The notes below the pieces were generated by a model. That model had not been told where the DNA came from. It did not search any database and saw only the letters and a program-made list of their open reading frames with translations. A stretch of DNA of 62,518 nt from Lachnospiraceae bacterium (GTDB lineage Bacteria > Bacillota > Clostridia > Lachnospirales > Lachnospiraceae): NCBI GenBank assembly GCA_910575105.1, contig CAJTDK010000019.1, positions 1-62,518 of the forward strand, read 5' to 3'. The position numbers and the translations under genes were made by a program. Shown piece after piece: positions 24,584-32,232 of the stretch (position 1 is its first letter; every line of letters starts with the position of its first letter).

Positions 24584-24738
24584 AATTATCCCGAATTATT
24601 TTGCCTAAGTCGGAAGTTTGAGAAAACTGGTAGTGTAAACAAGCAAAAATTTATCCCGAATATTTCTCTAAGAAATGCCGCTGTTACTGGCTTTCTTTGA
24701 TGTATTCGAGATAATCTGACTTTCGGTATAACGAATTT
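24584..24738. repeat. RIT terminal inverted repeat, right
   Basis: Reverse-complement partner of 19,894-20,046. The outer part keeps ACGAATTT, a TATTCGAGATAAT variant and TTATCCCGAATATTTCTC; the inner end is ATTATCCCGAATTATT. About 95% identity to the left copy over the outer ~95 bp by eye. Confidence 0.85.
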
Positions 24739-24928
24739 TGTCCCGAATTCCGGGTAAAGTTCGCAAGCAATGCAATCTTCCGTAAGATTGCGTATTTAGC
24801 AGAAATCCCGTTCCCGGAATTTCTGCTAAATGCTTGTTGGTGACACGTCCCCAAACCCCTGAGATCATCACCTGCGGTGATGGCTGCGCGTTCCGTTGGA
24901 ACGCTGAAAAACAAAAACAGGAAGGAAC
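24739..24928. other. Array of four hairpins downstream of the relaxase gene
   Basis: Four separate perfect stems in 135 bp: GCAATCTT/AAGATTGC (24,772-24,791); TTTAGCAGAAAT/ATTTCTGCTAAA (24,795-24,830); ATCACC/GGTGAT (24,867-24,881); CGTTCC/GGAACG (24,889-24,903). The density is far above that of the surrounding DNA. It may be an oriT-like region of the Tn1549-type element, or a terminator cluster. Confidence 0.5.
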
Positions 24929-26338
24929 CTATTGCCGTGATTTCTGCGATTCCCTCTGCGGTTCCCGCCCGGTGGGAATGTCCAGTAAATGCTCCACATT
25001 CGCCCGGACATTATGGAGCTCCTTCATGTCAGCCCTGGCCTGCTTGTAAGAAGAATAGGCTTTCCGTTTCTGTTCCAGGAGCCCGGCATATTCCTCCCGC
25101 AGAGATTTGACGGAGGGCAGCTTTGTGATCCCCAATCCGTCAAAGTGTTTCTTCGCCGCCTGGTGCAGCAGGATTTCCGTCTCATGCGCCGCACGGAATT
25201 TTTTGCTGTACCCGGCTTTCCGGTATTCCACATAGACTGTCCGTGTTTTGGCATAATTGACGATCTGTTTCTGCAGCTCCCCGTTGGCGGCCATCTGCGA
25301 TTCCAGCTCCTTGATCTGTACCGACAGCGCATTAAAATTAGCAGTAGCAATATCTGATTTTTTCTGCAAATCCTCATAGTTCATATCGCCATGCTCTTTG
25401 AGCCAGATCACCGCCTGGGAGAGCTGTTTTAAGTTGAACACCTTCGCCCAGCGTTCATATCCCGGACCTTTGCCGGAACGGATTGCTGCCTCAATATCCA
25501 CCAGCAGCCCGACTTTGGAAACCGGCTTTTGTGGGGAGGTACGGCGGGGTTTTGCCGTCCGCGTGCCGGCGATCCGTTCTTTGATGGCCTGCTCGGTATA
25601 GTCGCCTTTCAGCGTGTCACACCGGGTATATCTATCTTCCGGCGACAGGCGAAAGCGAAGGTGCTTTCGCTCCCGGTTGACTTCAATCCCAGCCGCCTCC
25701 AGCTTTTTCAAAAGTTCTTCAAAGTCCTTCGGCTTTTCTTCCAGGGCCGCGTCGATAGCCCATCGTAGCTGTTCCTGGTGGGAAGGCTGTTTCTGACTTC
25801 CCATCCATGTGCCGTAATGCTCCCGGCTGGGTTTCGGATTCTCTACAATGGAAAGCCCATGCTCCAGGCACAGCTTGTCATTCATGCGCCGGATCGCCCA
25901 TGTAGAGCCCCAGAAGTTGCGGAATTTTTTCTGATAGTCCAGCGTGGTAGAATTTATGATGATGTGGTTATGGACATGGTGTTTATCCACATGGGTGCAG
26001 ACAACAAAGGCATGGTTTCCCTTTGTCAGTTTCAATGCCAGTTCCCGCCCGATCTGGTTGGCTTCTTCCGGCGTGACCTCACCCGGCTTAAATGCCTGCC
26101 GGAGATGGTAGGCGATCACATCATCCGCGCCCCGGTCACGTCCGGTCAGGTTCGCATACTGGCGCTTGGATAAAAGGAATTCCGCATCAGCGGTCCGGGT
26201 GTCGCACTCATAACCATAAATGAATTTCCCAAAATCGGTTTTCTGCGGATTCTTTACATAGTCAATGATGTCCGCTATGGCCGTGGAAATATCCCGGCCT
26301 TTTCCAACATGCAGCGGCATGAGCCGGGTAGTTGCCAT
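24929..26338 (-). CDS. Relaxase of a Tn1549-like element
   Basis: 469 residues. The relaxase domain (~1-230) opens with TTRLMPLHVGKGRDISTAIA and DYVKNPQKTDFGKFIYGYEC, with the metal-binding histidines in CTHVDKHHVHNHIIINS (~117-133). The C-terminal half is helical and coiled-coil-like (~330-450). This is the typical relaxase of Tn1549/CTn-type ICEs, of the long-relaxase group but on the short side. It nicks oriT for conjugative transfer. It is followed on the minus strand by the hairpin array and then the RIT. DUF3849 lies 32 nt upstream. The frame is intact, but the partner transfer genes are not next to it. Confidence 0.85.
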   Translation of the reverse strand: MATTRLMPLHVGKGRDISTAIADIIDYVKNPQKTDFGKFIYGYECDTRTADAEFLLSKRQYANLTGRDRGADDVIAYHLRQAFKPGEVTPEEANQIGRELALKLTKGNHAFVVCTHVDKHHVHNHIIINSTTLDYQKKFRNFWGSTWAIRRMNDKLCLEHGLSIVENPKPSREHYGTWMGSQKQPSHQEQLRWAIDAALEEKPKDFEELLKKLEAAGIEVNRERKHLRFRLSPEDRYTRCDTLKGDYTEQAIKERIAGTRTAKPRRTSPQKPVSKVGLLVDIEAAIRSGKGPGYERWAKVFNLKQLSQAVIWLKEHGDMNYEDLQKKSDIATANFNALSVQIKELESQMAANGELQKQIVNYAKTRTVYVEYRKAGYSKKFRAAHETEILLHQAAKKHFDGLGITKLPSVKSLREEYAGLLEQKRKAYSSYKQARADMKELHNVRANVEHLLDIPTGREPQRESQKSRQ

Positions 26339-26370
26339 CCCTTCACCCCCTTAATGAAAAATTGGCTGTG

Positions 26371-26883
26371 TTACCGTGTCTGCTCTTTATTCACTTTTGT
26401 TTTATTACTGTGCGCTGCCAGTTGCCCGGCGTTTTTATTCAGGCCGTCACGCACGGACGGTTTCTGCTCCTGGACCGGCGTACATTCCCGTCTGGCCTGG
26501 GAGAGAAACAGGTCGGTAAGTCCGGGATTGCAGCGATCCACAACAAAGTAAACACTCCGGTCATATCCAAAACCGTCCTTATCCTCACAGACCGGGACCG
26601 TCTGCGCCCATGCCTTGTTGTCCCGTGAAATGCGCCCGTCGTGATCTTTCTGCCGGACCGTGTTGGCAAGGACATAAAAAATCCGGCCATAATCAAATTG
26701 CTGTATAACCTGCTGCACACACGCCGGGGCTAAACGGTTATCCCGGTAGTTGTCCGCAATGGCCTGTTCGATTGCCTCCCTGCACGCAATGTTTGCTTTG
26801 TGGGAAGCGTGGTACTGGTCCAGCTCCCCATGCTCATACGCATAGGCGGCAGAATGCAAATAAATTGGCGTTGTATCTTTCAA
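26371..26883 (-). CDS. DUF3849 domain protein
   Basis: 170 residues matching the DUF3849 proteins that accompany relaxases in Tn1549-like ICEs: PIYLHSAAYAYEHGELDQYH, SHKANIACREAIEQAIADNY, FYVLANTVRQKDHDGRISRD. Function unknown. I start at the TTG at 26,883, since GGAGGG lies 6 nt upstream; the ATG at 26,901 would place this site inside the gene. The C-terminal ~50 residues (after FVVDRCNPGLTDLFLSQARR) are a polar tail. Confidence 0.8.
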   Translation of the reverse strand: MKDTTPIYLHSAAYAYEHGELDQYHASHKANIACREAIEQAIADNYRDNRLAPACVQQVIQQFDYGRIFYVLANTVRQKDHDGRISRDNKAWAQTVPVCEDKDGFGYDRSVYFVVDRCNPGLTDLFLSQARRECTPVQEQKPSVRDGLNKNAGQLAAHSNKTKVNKEQTR

Positions 26884-26972
26884 TGAAATCCCTCCAATCA
26901 AAAAGCTGCCCTGGCAGACAGCCGTAATTATAGAAAAAGGGCGGGGCTGCCAATGCGCCCCGCCGAAATTGT

Positions 26973-27263
26973 TTAACCAAATATAAAATCTTTCAGGGCG
27001 CCATTTACGCCGCCGATCATGCCGACCAGCCAGGCCGCCGCCATCGGCAGACCGTATGGGCTGATAAGGAACGCGATCACCAGCCAGGACATTCCCGGCC
27101 AGAAACCGGCAGCGAAGAACAGCGCCAGCGCTGCCAGAAAAACAATTCCTGACAGAATCCCCAGCACAGCGCCGGAAATCACAACAAGAAATTTGCAGAA
27201 TAAATAAAGAATCCCTGTAACTATTACAAATGGAAGTGCCAGCAGTTTACCAATCAGACGCAT
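26973..27263 (-). CDS. Small membrane protein, CD1845-like
   Basis: 96 residues, almost all hydrophobic: LLALPFVIVTGILYLFCKFL, VVISGAVLGILSGIVFLAAL, SWLVIAFLISPYGLPMAAAW, ending GALKDFIFG. It matches the small CD1845-type membrane proteins of Tn1549-like ICEs. Start at 27,263 because AAAGGAGG precedes that ATG. It probably sits in the cell membrane; role unknown. Same-strand neighbours belong to the same element. Confidence 0.75.
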   Translation of the reverse strand: MRLIGKLLALPFVIVTGILYLFCKFLVVISGAVLGILSGIVFLAALALFFAAGFWPGMSWLVIAFLISPYGLPMAAAWLVGMIGGVNGALKDFIFG

Positions 27264-27354
27264 ACGTCCGCCTCCTTTCAAAGAGAAGCATATTTACCCC
27301 TCTATTAGAATCTTACCGTGCCGGCCTGAGGAAATCAACGGCATTTCTGCCTGT

Positions 27355-27993
27355 TTACGAAATGTTCGCAAATCCCCGCAGCAGCTTATATTCGGTATCA
27401 GGAAGGATATAAGAGCTGTTTGTGGTGCGTTCCTTTACATAGTAGCTGCCAAAAGGCAGGTCGGAGGCAAAGGAAGCGCCATAGCCGCCCGCCTCATAGT
27501 GGAGATGCCCGTCTGAGACCTTCGCATGGTTTTTCAGTTTGACTTCGCCCCGTTCCTGGCTGTCTAAAAATTTCTGATAGCCGGCATCCGTAAGGAACAG
27601 GCGCATCTTATCGCCCTTATCGCCGACAGGAGAATTATAAGACAGCACATTGAAGATGATCATGTGCCGTACCTCTGGGGCAAAGCGTTCCAGGGCCATG
27701 ATGTCATGCCCTTTCAATTTTTCAGCGCCGGATCGCTGCCTGGCCTCCGCAATCTTTTCCCCAATCGTCCGGGGCGGGTAGGGCAGGAGGTAATTCTTCT
27801 GAATATCCCGCACGATGTCCATGCACTCGTCATCCGTCAGGACGCGCAGCTTTGCCATCAGGCTTTCCGCTGCCTTCCGCTGTTCAGGGTCCTTTGTGTA
27901 CCGGGCAGCCATGTGGAGCTCGTTCAGGACTTTGTATTGATAGTCGCCCTCAACCTGAAACAGCAGCCGTTTTTCCATTTCGTTTAATTCCAT
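27355..27993 (-). CDS. Conserved ICE protein, 212 aa
   Basis: Unnamed family. The N-terminal ~110 residues are helical (MELNEMEKRLLFQVEGDYQY), followed by EKLKGHDIMALERFAPEVRH, GDKGDKMRLFLTDAGYQKFL and a C-terminal beta-rich part (SDLPFGSYYVKERTTNSSYI). A shortened paralogue lies at 34,324. The ATG at 27,993 has AAAGGAG upstream. It is the last gene before the end of its element, whose terminal ~260 bp are also duplicated at 34,067-34,323. Cytosolic; function unknown. Confidence 0.7.
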   Translation of the reverse strand: MELNEMEKRLLFQVEGDYQYKVLNELHMAARYTKDPEQRKAAESLMAKLRVLTDDECMDIVRDIQKNYLLPYPPRTIGEKIAEARQRSGAEKLKGHDIMALERFAPEVRHMIIFNVLSYNSPVGDKGDKMRLFLTDAGYQKFLDSQERGEVKLKNHAKVSDGHLHYEAGGYGASFASDLPFGSYYVKERTTNSSYILPDTEYKLLRGFANIS

Positions 27994-28255
27994 GTGAATC
28001 TCCTTTCTCTTGAAAATGGGTATAAAAAAAGGGCGCCCACCTATAAAAGTGAAACGCCCACGGCAACCAGCGGTCAGGCAATACACCGGACCGCTGGCAC
28101 TATTAAATTTTGTCGTTAATGAAACAGCCTCCTTTTTTCGATATTTTTCTCGCCATGTTTCAACTTGGAAAAGGAATTGAATAAATGACGGCAAACGCTC
28201 AAACCCCTTGAAAATAAAGGCTTTTTCCGTTTGTCGTTATTATACCGTAACGGCA
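27965..28255. repeat. ~290-bp inverted repeat, copy 1 (element end)
   Basis: Runs from the first codons of the 212-aa gene to the element end and matches 34,062-34,352 in reverse complement, with roughly one difference per 15 to 20 bases by eye. Shared landmarks: GGAGGCTGTTTCATTAACGA, GCCAGCGGTCCGGTGTATTG, GGCGTTTCACTTTTATAGGT. Confidence 0.8.
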
Positions 28256-28490
28256 TTCCCACGCTTCCCTCTTAATCAGCATGGGAGAAAACCCGCTTTT
28301 GATTAAAGAGCGTTTAGGGCATGAAAAGATACAGACCACTTTAGGAACATACGGGCATTTGTACCCGAACAGCAATCTTGAAGTTGCCAATAAATTAACG
28401 GGCGTGCTGACATATACACCCGCTTCACACAGCATTGCAGATTACACAAGCAATCAGCACACCGCAATCTATCACAGAGAGGTTGAATAG
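28251..28490 (+). pseudogene. Tyrosine integrase, 3' fragment (A)
   Basis: The last 79 codons of a tyrosine recombinase, beginning exactly at box II (RHSHASLLISMGENPLLIKE), then RLGHEKIQTTLGTYGHLYPN with the tyrosine region. The upstream part is replaced by the end of the Tn1549-like element. The gene ends 80 bp before the attL at 28,572, as expected for an integrase next to its own attachment site, so it belonged to an earlier guaA-integrated element. Not functional. Confidence 0.85.
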
Positions 28491-28571
28491 AAAAATGCAA
28501 TCGTAATGCAATGAGAAAGAGAAAAAGCCGCCAAACCCTAGTGTTTACGGGCTTTGCGGCTTAGCTCCGAC

Positions 28572-28582
28572 TATTCGAACTC
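28572..28582. repeat. attL of the guaA element
   Basis: TATTCGAACTC, identical to the guaA 3' end at 40,130-40,140 and in the same orientation. On the minus strand it reads GAG TTC GAA TAG, a copy of the guaA Glu-Phe-Glu-stop. Confidence 0.8.
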
Positions 28583-28683
28583 GACTTTTCCTAACTAATT
28601 TTGTTTAGAAATTATTCTCTGTCGAGTATGTAAATCTTTTGATTATATGATATATCCATATTATCCTGCCTATATGAGCTAAT

Positions 28684-28700
28684 GTTATCATTTTGTTATC
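28684..28700. promoter_or_regulatory. Arm-type integrase site, left
   Basis: GTTATCATTTTGTTATC, two GTTATC boxes 11 bp apart. The right end carries GTTATCAATTTGTTATC (40,052-40,068), one mismatch. Such paired repeats are typical of tyrosine integrase arm sites. Confidence 0.6.
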
Positions 28701-28816
28701 GGTGTTGATAACACCTACTCTGTAACTGCGGATAATAGCTATATGCTATGGTTTAAATTATAAGCGATTTTGCTAAGAAAATCAAGAATATTTAATAATC
28801 TAATTTTCCAAACTCT

Positions 28817-29437
28817 TTACATAATATATCCATCTTCATCCAGCAATCGCAAAATTCCATTTTCTCTAACAGTTTCTACGGGTTTTCTCAAAAATCCTGC
28901 ACTTAATTTTCTAACAAAATTAAAATTTCCAAATTTTGCAAAACAAACAAATAATGAACGTGGATTATCCTCAGATGTCGTTAACGCTAAAGAATTATCT
29001 TTTCCCTGAAACAAACTCATTTTTCCCGAATTTCCCTTTTGGTCGATATATTTTGTATGTTGAGCCAAAGAAAAGACACAAAGGGTTATCTCTTTTATAA
29101 TGTCCTCGTTTAGTGAAATATTATAATCTACTCCTATCTCTTTCCATTGATTAACCCAAGTATCATAATTCATACCTTGATACCCAATAACCTTTTTCCC
29201 ATTATCTTCTGTTTGATAATTATTAGCAATCGCTACCCTAATACAATCAATAACGATTCCTCTATTTCTTTCCCTATGTGCAACTAAATCAGCAAATTCT
29301 TGTATGTAACTGTTTTTATCAACGATATGCCTTCTGATAAATATTAAAAAACTCAAAATATCATATTCATCAAAACTCTTATTCTCTATAATATCTCTAT
29401 AATGTTGAAGCATCTTCTTTTCTTTTAAATCCATCAT
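28817..29437 (-). CDS. Hypothetical helical protein, 206 aa (AT-rich cargo)
   Basis: I do not recognise the family. The first ~120 residues are helical (LQHYRDIIENKSFDEYDILS, FIRRHIVDKNSYIQEFADLV, then AHRERNRGIVIDCIRVAIAN); the C-terminal part is mixed and ends LLDEDGYIM. The AHRERNRG stretch is reminiscent of a catalytic-looking Arg/His cluster but I cannot assign it. ATG at 29,437 with AAAGGA upstream. It lies downstream of the nucleotidyltransferase gene on the same strand, with a 30-bp palindrome between them. Low GC marks it as foreign cargo. Confidence 0.55.
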   Translation of the reverse strand: MMDLKEKKMLQHYRDIIENKSFDEYDILSFLIFIRRHIVDKNSYIQEFADLVAHRERNRGIVIDCIRVAIANNYQTEDNGKKVIGYQGMNYDTWVNQWKEIGVDYNISLNEDIIKEITLCVFSLAQHTKYIDQKGNSGKMSLFQGKDNSLALTTSEDNPRSLFVCFAKFGNFNFVRKLSAGFLRKPVETVRENGILRLLDEDGYIM

Positions 29438-29645
29438 CCACACAATCCTTTCTCATTAAACTTTTTTATGAAATATATCTAAGTTACCTTATTTAATTAA
29501 TTTTCCAATCCCCTAATAAAATATTTTTGACTTTACAATAGCCCCCTTATTTTCCCCAACAAATTTCAAGCTACATATACGATTTTTCACTCAATTTCAG
29601 GAATTTCTTTTTAATCAAATCAACATTCATATCTCTCTATTCAAC

Positions 29646-29675
29646 TTTAAACCTATCGAATTCGATAGGTTTAAA
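29646..29675. repeat. 30-bp perfect palindrome
   Basis: TTTAAACCTATCG-AATT-CGATAGGTTTAAA with no mismatch and no loop, in the 275-bp spacer between the two minus-strand cargo genes. It could be a bidirectional terminator of the upstream gene or a binding site for a dimeric regulator. Confidence 0.75.
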
Positions 29676-29712
29676 ATCAGCGTTGCAAATATTCAAAATT
29701 CACTATATTATA

Positions 29713-30360
29713 TCATAAATTGTATTTATAGCATATCTCATTAACAGTTTCAATATATACAACAAAAGATGGATGCGTGTAATCATTTCTCCGCAAATAT
29801 AAATTCTTCTTTTCAAGATATGTATCTCTTACTTCATTCCACAAATAATTGGATTTTATAGCATATACTTTTTGTTCGAGTTTCCTTGAGTTTGGAACTT
29901 CATTCCAGTAATATCTATCAAAATTAACTAAACCTGTTTTTTCATGAATCAACCTATGCCAGCAATTATTATATTTACAAGTTATCGCAAGGTCAATACT
30001 AAATGCTGTCTTATTGCCTTGCTTATAAATCATCTGTCCTGTAGTTAATGCAGATGTAGAATCTTGACAATCATTCCAATCATTTTTATTCAGAACTATA
30101 TTGAATTGTTTTCTGATATACTCCTTTATTGCACGACCATTATTAACATCTACCGCATCTATAATGATGATATTATAATCTAAATCTATCGGGTTATTTG
30201 CGTTCTGCGTTACAAGATTTTTAGCTCCGCTACCAACAAGACAGGCTTTGACCGTCATAATAGAATCCTTGTTAATAATTTGAACTAATTGATTGACGAT
30301 ATTGGAACAAGTACTTTTCAATCGTTTCAAGTAATTTTTGTCCTGAATATAATGATACAT
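29713..30360 (-). CDS. Nucleotidyltransferase-fold protein (pol beta superfamily)
   Basis: 215 residues. The fold signature is visible: LVGSGAKNLVTQNANNPIDL (G-S then an Asp-x-Asp pair in DLDYNI) and a third acidic strand FSIDLAITC. This gives the usual three-carboxylate metal site of polymerase-beta-type nucleotidyltransferases. The C-terminal part is helical (NSRKLEQKVYAIKSNYLWNE). Which molecule it modifies is unknown: tRNA, a protein, or a cyclic nucleotide product are all possible in this superfamily. ATG at 30,360 with AAGGAGGAG upstream. Cargo of the guaA element next to another unknown; a defence or toxin role is a reasonable hypothesis only. Confidence 0.65.
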   Translation of the reverse strand: MYHYIQDKNYLKRLKSTCSNIVNQLVQIINKDSIMTVKACLVGSGAKNLVTQNANNPIDLDYNIIIIDAVDVNNGRAIKEYIRKQFNIVLNKNDWNDCQDSTSALTTGQMIYKQGNKTAFSIDLAITCKYNNCWHRLIHEKTGLVNFDRYYWNEVPNSRKLEQKVYAIKSNYLWNEVRDTYLEKKNLYLRRNDYTHPSFVVYIETVNEICYKYNL

Positions 30361-30601
30361 AAAAGCTCCTCCTTCTTTCCCCATACCGTCCACACAATCT
30401 TAAAACTATATCATTACAGAATATCATATTATCAAATTTTGTCAAGTATTAAATTTCAGGATTTTTTTAATTGCAATAAGTAACTTTTTAAATAAACAAG
30501 TCCCTTTTATTACTGAAAGAGATATTGCCCGATAGCAGAAAATATGTTATATTGTCGATAGGGAAATCCATAGAGCCAAAGGCGGCTTTGCCCCTCTTAT
30601 T

Positions 30602-30628
30602 TTTTCGGAGGGTTCAAGTAGCCCTCCA
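30602..30628 (+). ncRNA. 5' leader hairpin of the small toxin mRNA
   Basis: GGAGGG/CCCTCC stem with an 8-9 nt loop in the leader between a likely promoter (TATATT near 30,547) and the toxin gene. Structured leaders that hide the ribosome site are common in type I toxin mRNAs. Confidence 0.4.
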
Positions 30629-30652
30629 GACGAAAGAAAGGAGGGCGATGCA

Positions 30653-30748
30653 ATGTACGTTACATATCAGGATTTAATCCAGATTGGGATACTCATTGTT
30701 GCCCTTGTCAATTTGATTTATCAGATTTACAAGGGAAAAAAGAAATAG
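30653..30748 (+). CDS. Holin-like small membrane toxin, 31 aa
   Basis: 31 residues: MYVTYQDLIQIGILIVALVN then LIYQIYKGKKK. One membrane helix with a polar N-terminus and a basic tail, the pattern of the putative holin-like toxins and other type I toxins of Firmicutes. A very strong AAAGGAGGGCGATGCA site precedes the ATG, unusual strength for so small a gene. The antitoxin would be an antisense RNA from the 3' side; a near-perfect GCCGCCACTA/TAGTGACGGC stem-loop follows immediately at 30,749-30,775. Probably maintains the element. Confidence 0.7.
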   Translation: MYVTYQDLIQIGILIVALVNLIYQIYKGKKK

Positions 30749-30775
30749 CCGCCACTATTCGCAGTAGTGACGGCA
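30749..30775. terminator. Stem-loop after the toxin gene
   Basis: GCCGCCACTA-TTCGC-TAGTGACGGC-like stem (one mismatch) directly after the toxin stop. It may terminate the toxin mRNA, or be part of an antisense RNA overlapping its 3' end. Confidence 0.6.
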
Positions 30776-30909
30776 TACCTCGTATGAGGTAAAATTTGTC
30801 ATAATGTGGGTAGAGCCGCTTCTATGGCTTTCCCTTTTATATGTATAATATAGCACATCCAAGAGTAAAACGCAACAAATTTTTATGTTCTCGTCAAGAT
30901 ATGAAAATC

Positions 30910-31335
30910 TCACTTCTCGGCACATTCAGTAAATAATGACCACGCATATCTAAATCCTAACCTAAATAATAATTCATCATTTTTGAACCAAAGATTTAAA
31001 ATATAGTCTTCCAATTTTCGGTACTCTTCTTTATCCAGCTTTCCCTTTAGCCAATCTAAGTCAACATTATTTTTCATCATTACACGATTATATTCCCAAG
31101 TATTTGTAAATCTCTCAAATATTCCATGAATCCTACTGTTTGTTTCGTCCATTTCTCGAAAAAATGCTTCATGTTCCGTATCACACTTGCCTATTTTAAT
31201 TAAAAATTGACTGTCATCAGATGTTGCTACGCCAAGTAGACCACCATCTCTCGTTATATGTTCTACCGTGGCGGCAGGCACTTCCATTTTTTCAAGACTA
31301 TTTAAAAGCATATCTGTAAATTTTTCAATATTCAT
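30910..31335 (-). CDS. Hypothetical protein, 141 aa
   Basis: No family recognised. A soluble acidic alpha/beta protein starting MNIEKFTDMLLNSLEKMEVP, with a central AFFREMDETNSRIHGIFERF and a C-terminal helical part (FKNDELLFRLGFRYAWSLFT). I start at 31,335 because AAGGGCG precedes that ATG; a longer frame to 31,452 overlaps the neighbouring gene. Downstream of the 182-aa gene on the same strand, so probably in one operon with it. AT-rich cargo. Confidence 0.6.
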   Translation of the reverse strand: MNIEKFTDMLLNSLEKMEVPAATVEHITRDGGLLGVATSDDSQFLIKIGKCDTEHEAFFREMDETNSRIHGIFERFTNTWEYNRVMMKNNVDLDWLKGKLDKEEYRKLEDYILNLWFKNDELLFRLGFRYAWSLFTECAEK

Positions 31336-31384
31336 AATTCGCCCTTTCCTTAATTCTTCTTTACAAAAACTTCCTAAATATTTC

Positions 31385-31933
31385 TTAATACAATATTTCA
31401 TTTGCGCTGTTTCCTTTATTTTCACGCATATCCAATAAGATTGTTTCTGCATAACTGCGCACTAATCTCCAATATTCATATTCCATATCCCCGATATGTT
31501 CTGCTAATTCCTCCCCCAATAACTTCTCACATTCAGGATTTGCATACAGAATAAAAATTTTTCCGTCTTTAAACCGCTTAATCACAAAATACCGCCTTGT
31601 ATCTTTGCTGTCATCACTCTTGGTAAAAAGAAGATATGCCCGCAATATATCGTTGATATTAGGGTTATATGGCGGAAGTAAAATCTGTAAGATATTGACT
31701 CCCCCTCTTTCAAAAATCCTTACTTCAAAATCTGGCTTTCCATATGGATATGGCAAGCCATCATCCTCACATAATGTTTGGTACATATCATGGATAAAAA
31801 TTTTACCGTCCTGCTTTAGAAACCCGAAAAATTCATCCCTTTCTTTTTCCGTTCCCTTATATAACATTGCAGGAATCAGCGTTTCAAAAAGTTCATAACG
31901 CAGACAGTCATACCCGTCATAATCCTTTTCCAC
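31385..31933 (-). CDS. Hypothetical protein, 182 aa
   Basis: No family recognised. Soluble, acidic, with DGYDCLRYELFETLIPAMLY near the N-terminus, PYPYGKPDFEVRIFERGGVN and a Phe/Tyr-rich core, ending in a helical tail. AGGTGTAAAG precedes the ATG at 31,933. Its promoter (minus-strand TATAAT at ~31,968) lies back to back with that of the first RHH gene, and the GCCGTCA heptads lie between and over both. So the RHH proteins may control this gene and the 141-aa gene as well. Confidence 0.6.
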   Translation of the reverse strand: MEKDYDGYDCLRYELFETLIPAMLYKGTEKERDEFFGFLKQDGKIFIHDMYQTLCEDDGLPYPYGKPDFEVRIFERGGVNILQILLPPYNPNINDILRAYLLFTKSDDSKDTRRYFVIKRFKDGKIFILYANPECEKLLGEELAEHIGDMEYEYWRLVRSYAETILLDMRENKGNSANEILY

Positions 31934-31973
31934 ACTTTACACCTCCGTAATTTTATTACTCTTATTATAATAT

Positions 31974-32024
31974 GCCGTCACTATGCCGTCAATAAGTATT
32001 TAGCCGTCATTTTGACGGTATAAT
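31974..32024. promoter_or_regulatory. GCCGTCA operator array and promoter of RHH gene 1
   Basis: GCCGTCA at 31,974, 31,985 and 32,003, an inverted TGACGGT at 32,013, then TATAAT at 32,019-32,024. The heptads cover the -35 region of the plus-strand promoter and abut the divergent minus-strand -10. The spacing of 11 bp puts them on one face of the helix. Confidence 0.72.
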
Positions 32025-32057
32025 AACATTATCAAGCCGTTAGGGAAGTGATAAGCG

Positions 32058-32225
32058 TTGAAAATAAAGCAATCAAAATTTACGCTGCGTATAAGTGACG
32101 AATTACTAAAGAAATTCCGCTATATTTCTGAATACAATGCCCGTTCTGCAAATAGTGAACTAACAATACTAATCAGAAAGCATATTGCAGAATTTGAAAA
32201 AAAGCATGGAAGTATAAAACACTAA
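32058..32225 (+). CDS. Arc/MetJ-like ribbon-helix-helix protein 1
   Basis: 55 residues from the TTG at 32,058: a beta-strand FTLRISDELLKKFRYISEYN, then helices ARSANSELTILIRKHIAEFE. This is the ribbon-helix-helix fold of Arc-type repressors. It is ~65% identical by eye to the next gene. Its upstream region carries GCCGTCA heptads, as does that of its paralogue, so auto- and cross-repression is likely. A dimer would grip the major groove at each heptad pair. Confidence 0.75.
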   Translation: MKIKQSKFTLRISDELLKKFRYISEYNARSANSELTILIRKHIAEFEKKHGSIKH

Positions 32226-32232
32226 TTTTTAT

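Larger units (their letters stand above)
19894..24738. mobile_element. RIT (recombinase-in-trio) element with passenger gene
   Basis: Three overlapping tyrosine recombinase genes on one strand in the order and sizes typical of RIT elements (415, 324, 346 aa), bounded by ~155-bp imperfect terminal inverted repeats. Unlike the compact RITs that I know of, this one also encloses a divergently oriented 304-aa gene and its terminator. It lies between the TetR promoter and the relaxase end of a Tn1549-like element. Total length is about 4.85 kb. No long target duplication is visible at its edges. Confidence 0.85.
24739..28255. mobile_element. Right-end remnant of a Tn1549-like element inserted in an integrase gene
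   Basis: Relaxase, DUF3849, CD1845-like and the 212-aa gene in minus orientation, ending at CGGCA (28,251-28,255) inside a tyrosine integrase gene. The end sequence (ACGACAAACGG...ATACCGTAACGGCA) is the same as that of the second element at 34,062. The other end is not in place: a RIT and a deletion scar intervene. Confidence 0.65.

Noticed and set aside
29646..29675. 30-bp palindrome as paired ends of a tiny insertion sequence
   Set aside because: There is no sequence between the arms and no transposase; a regulatory or termination role is simpler.
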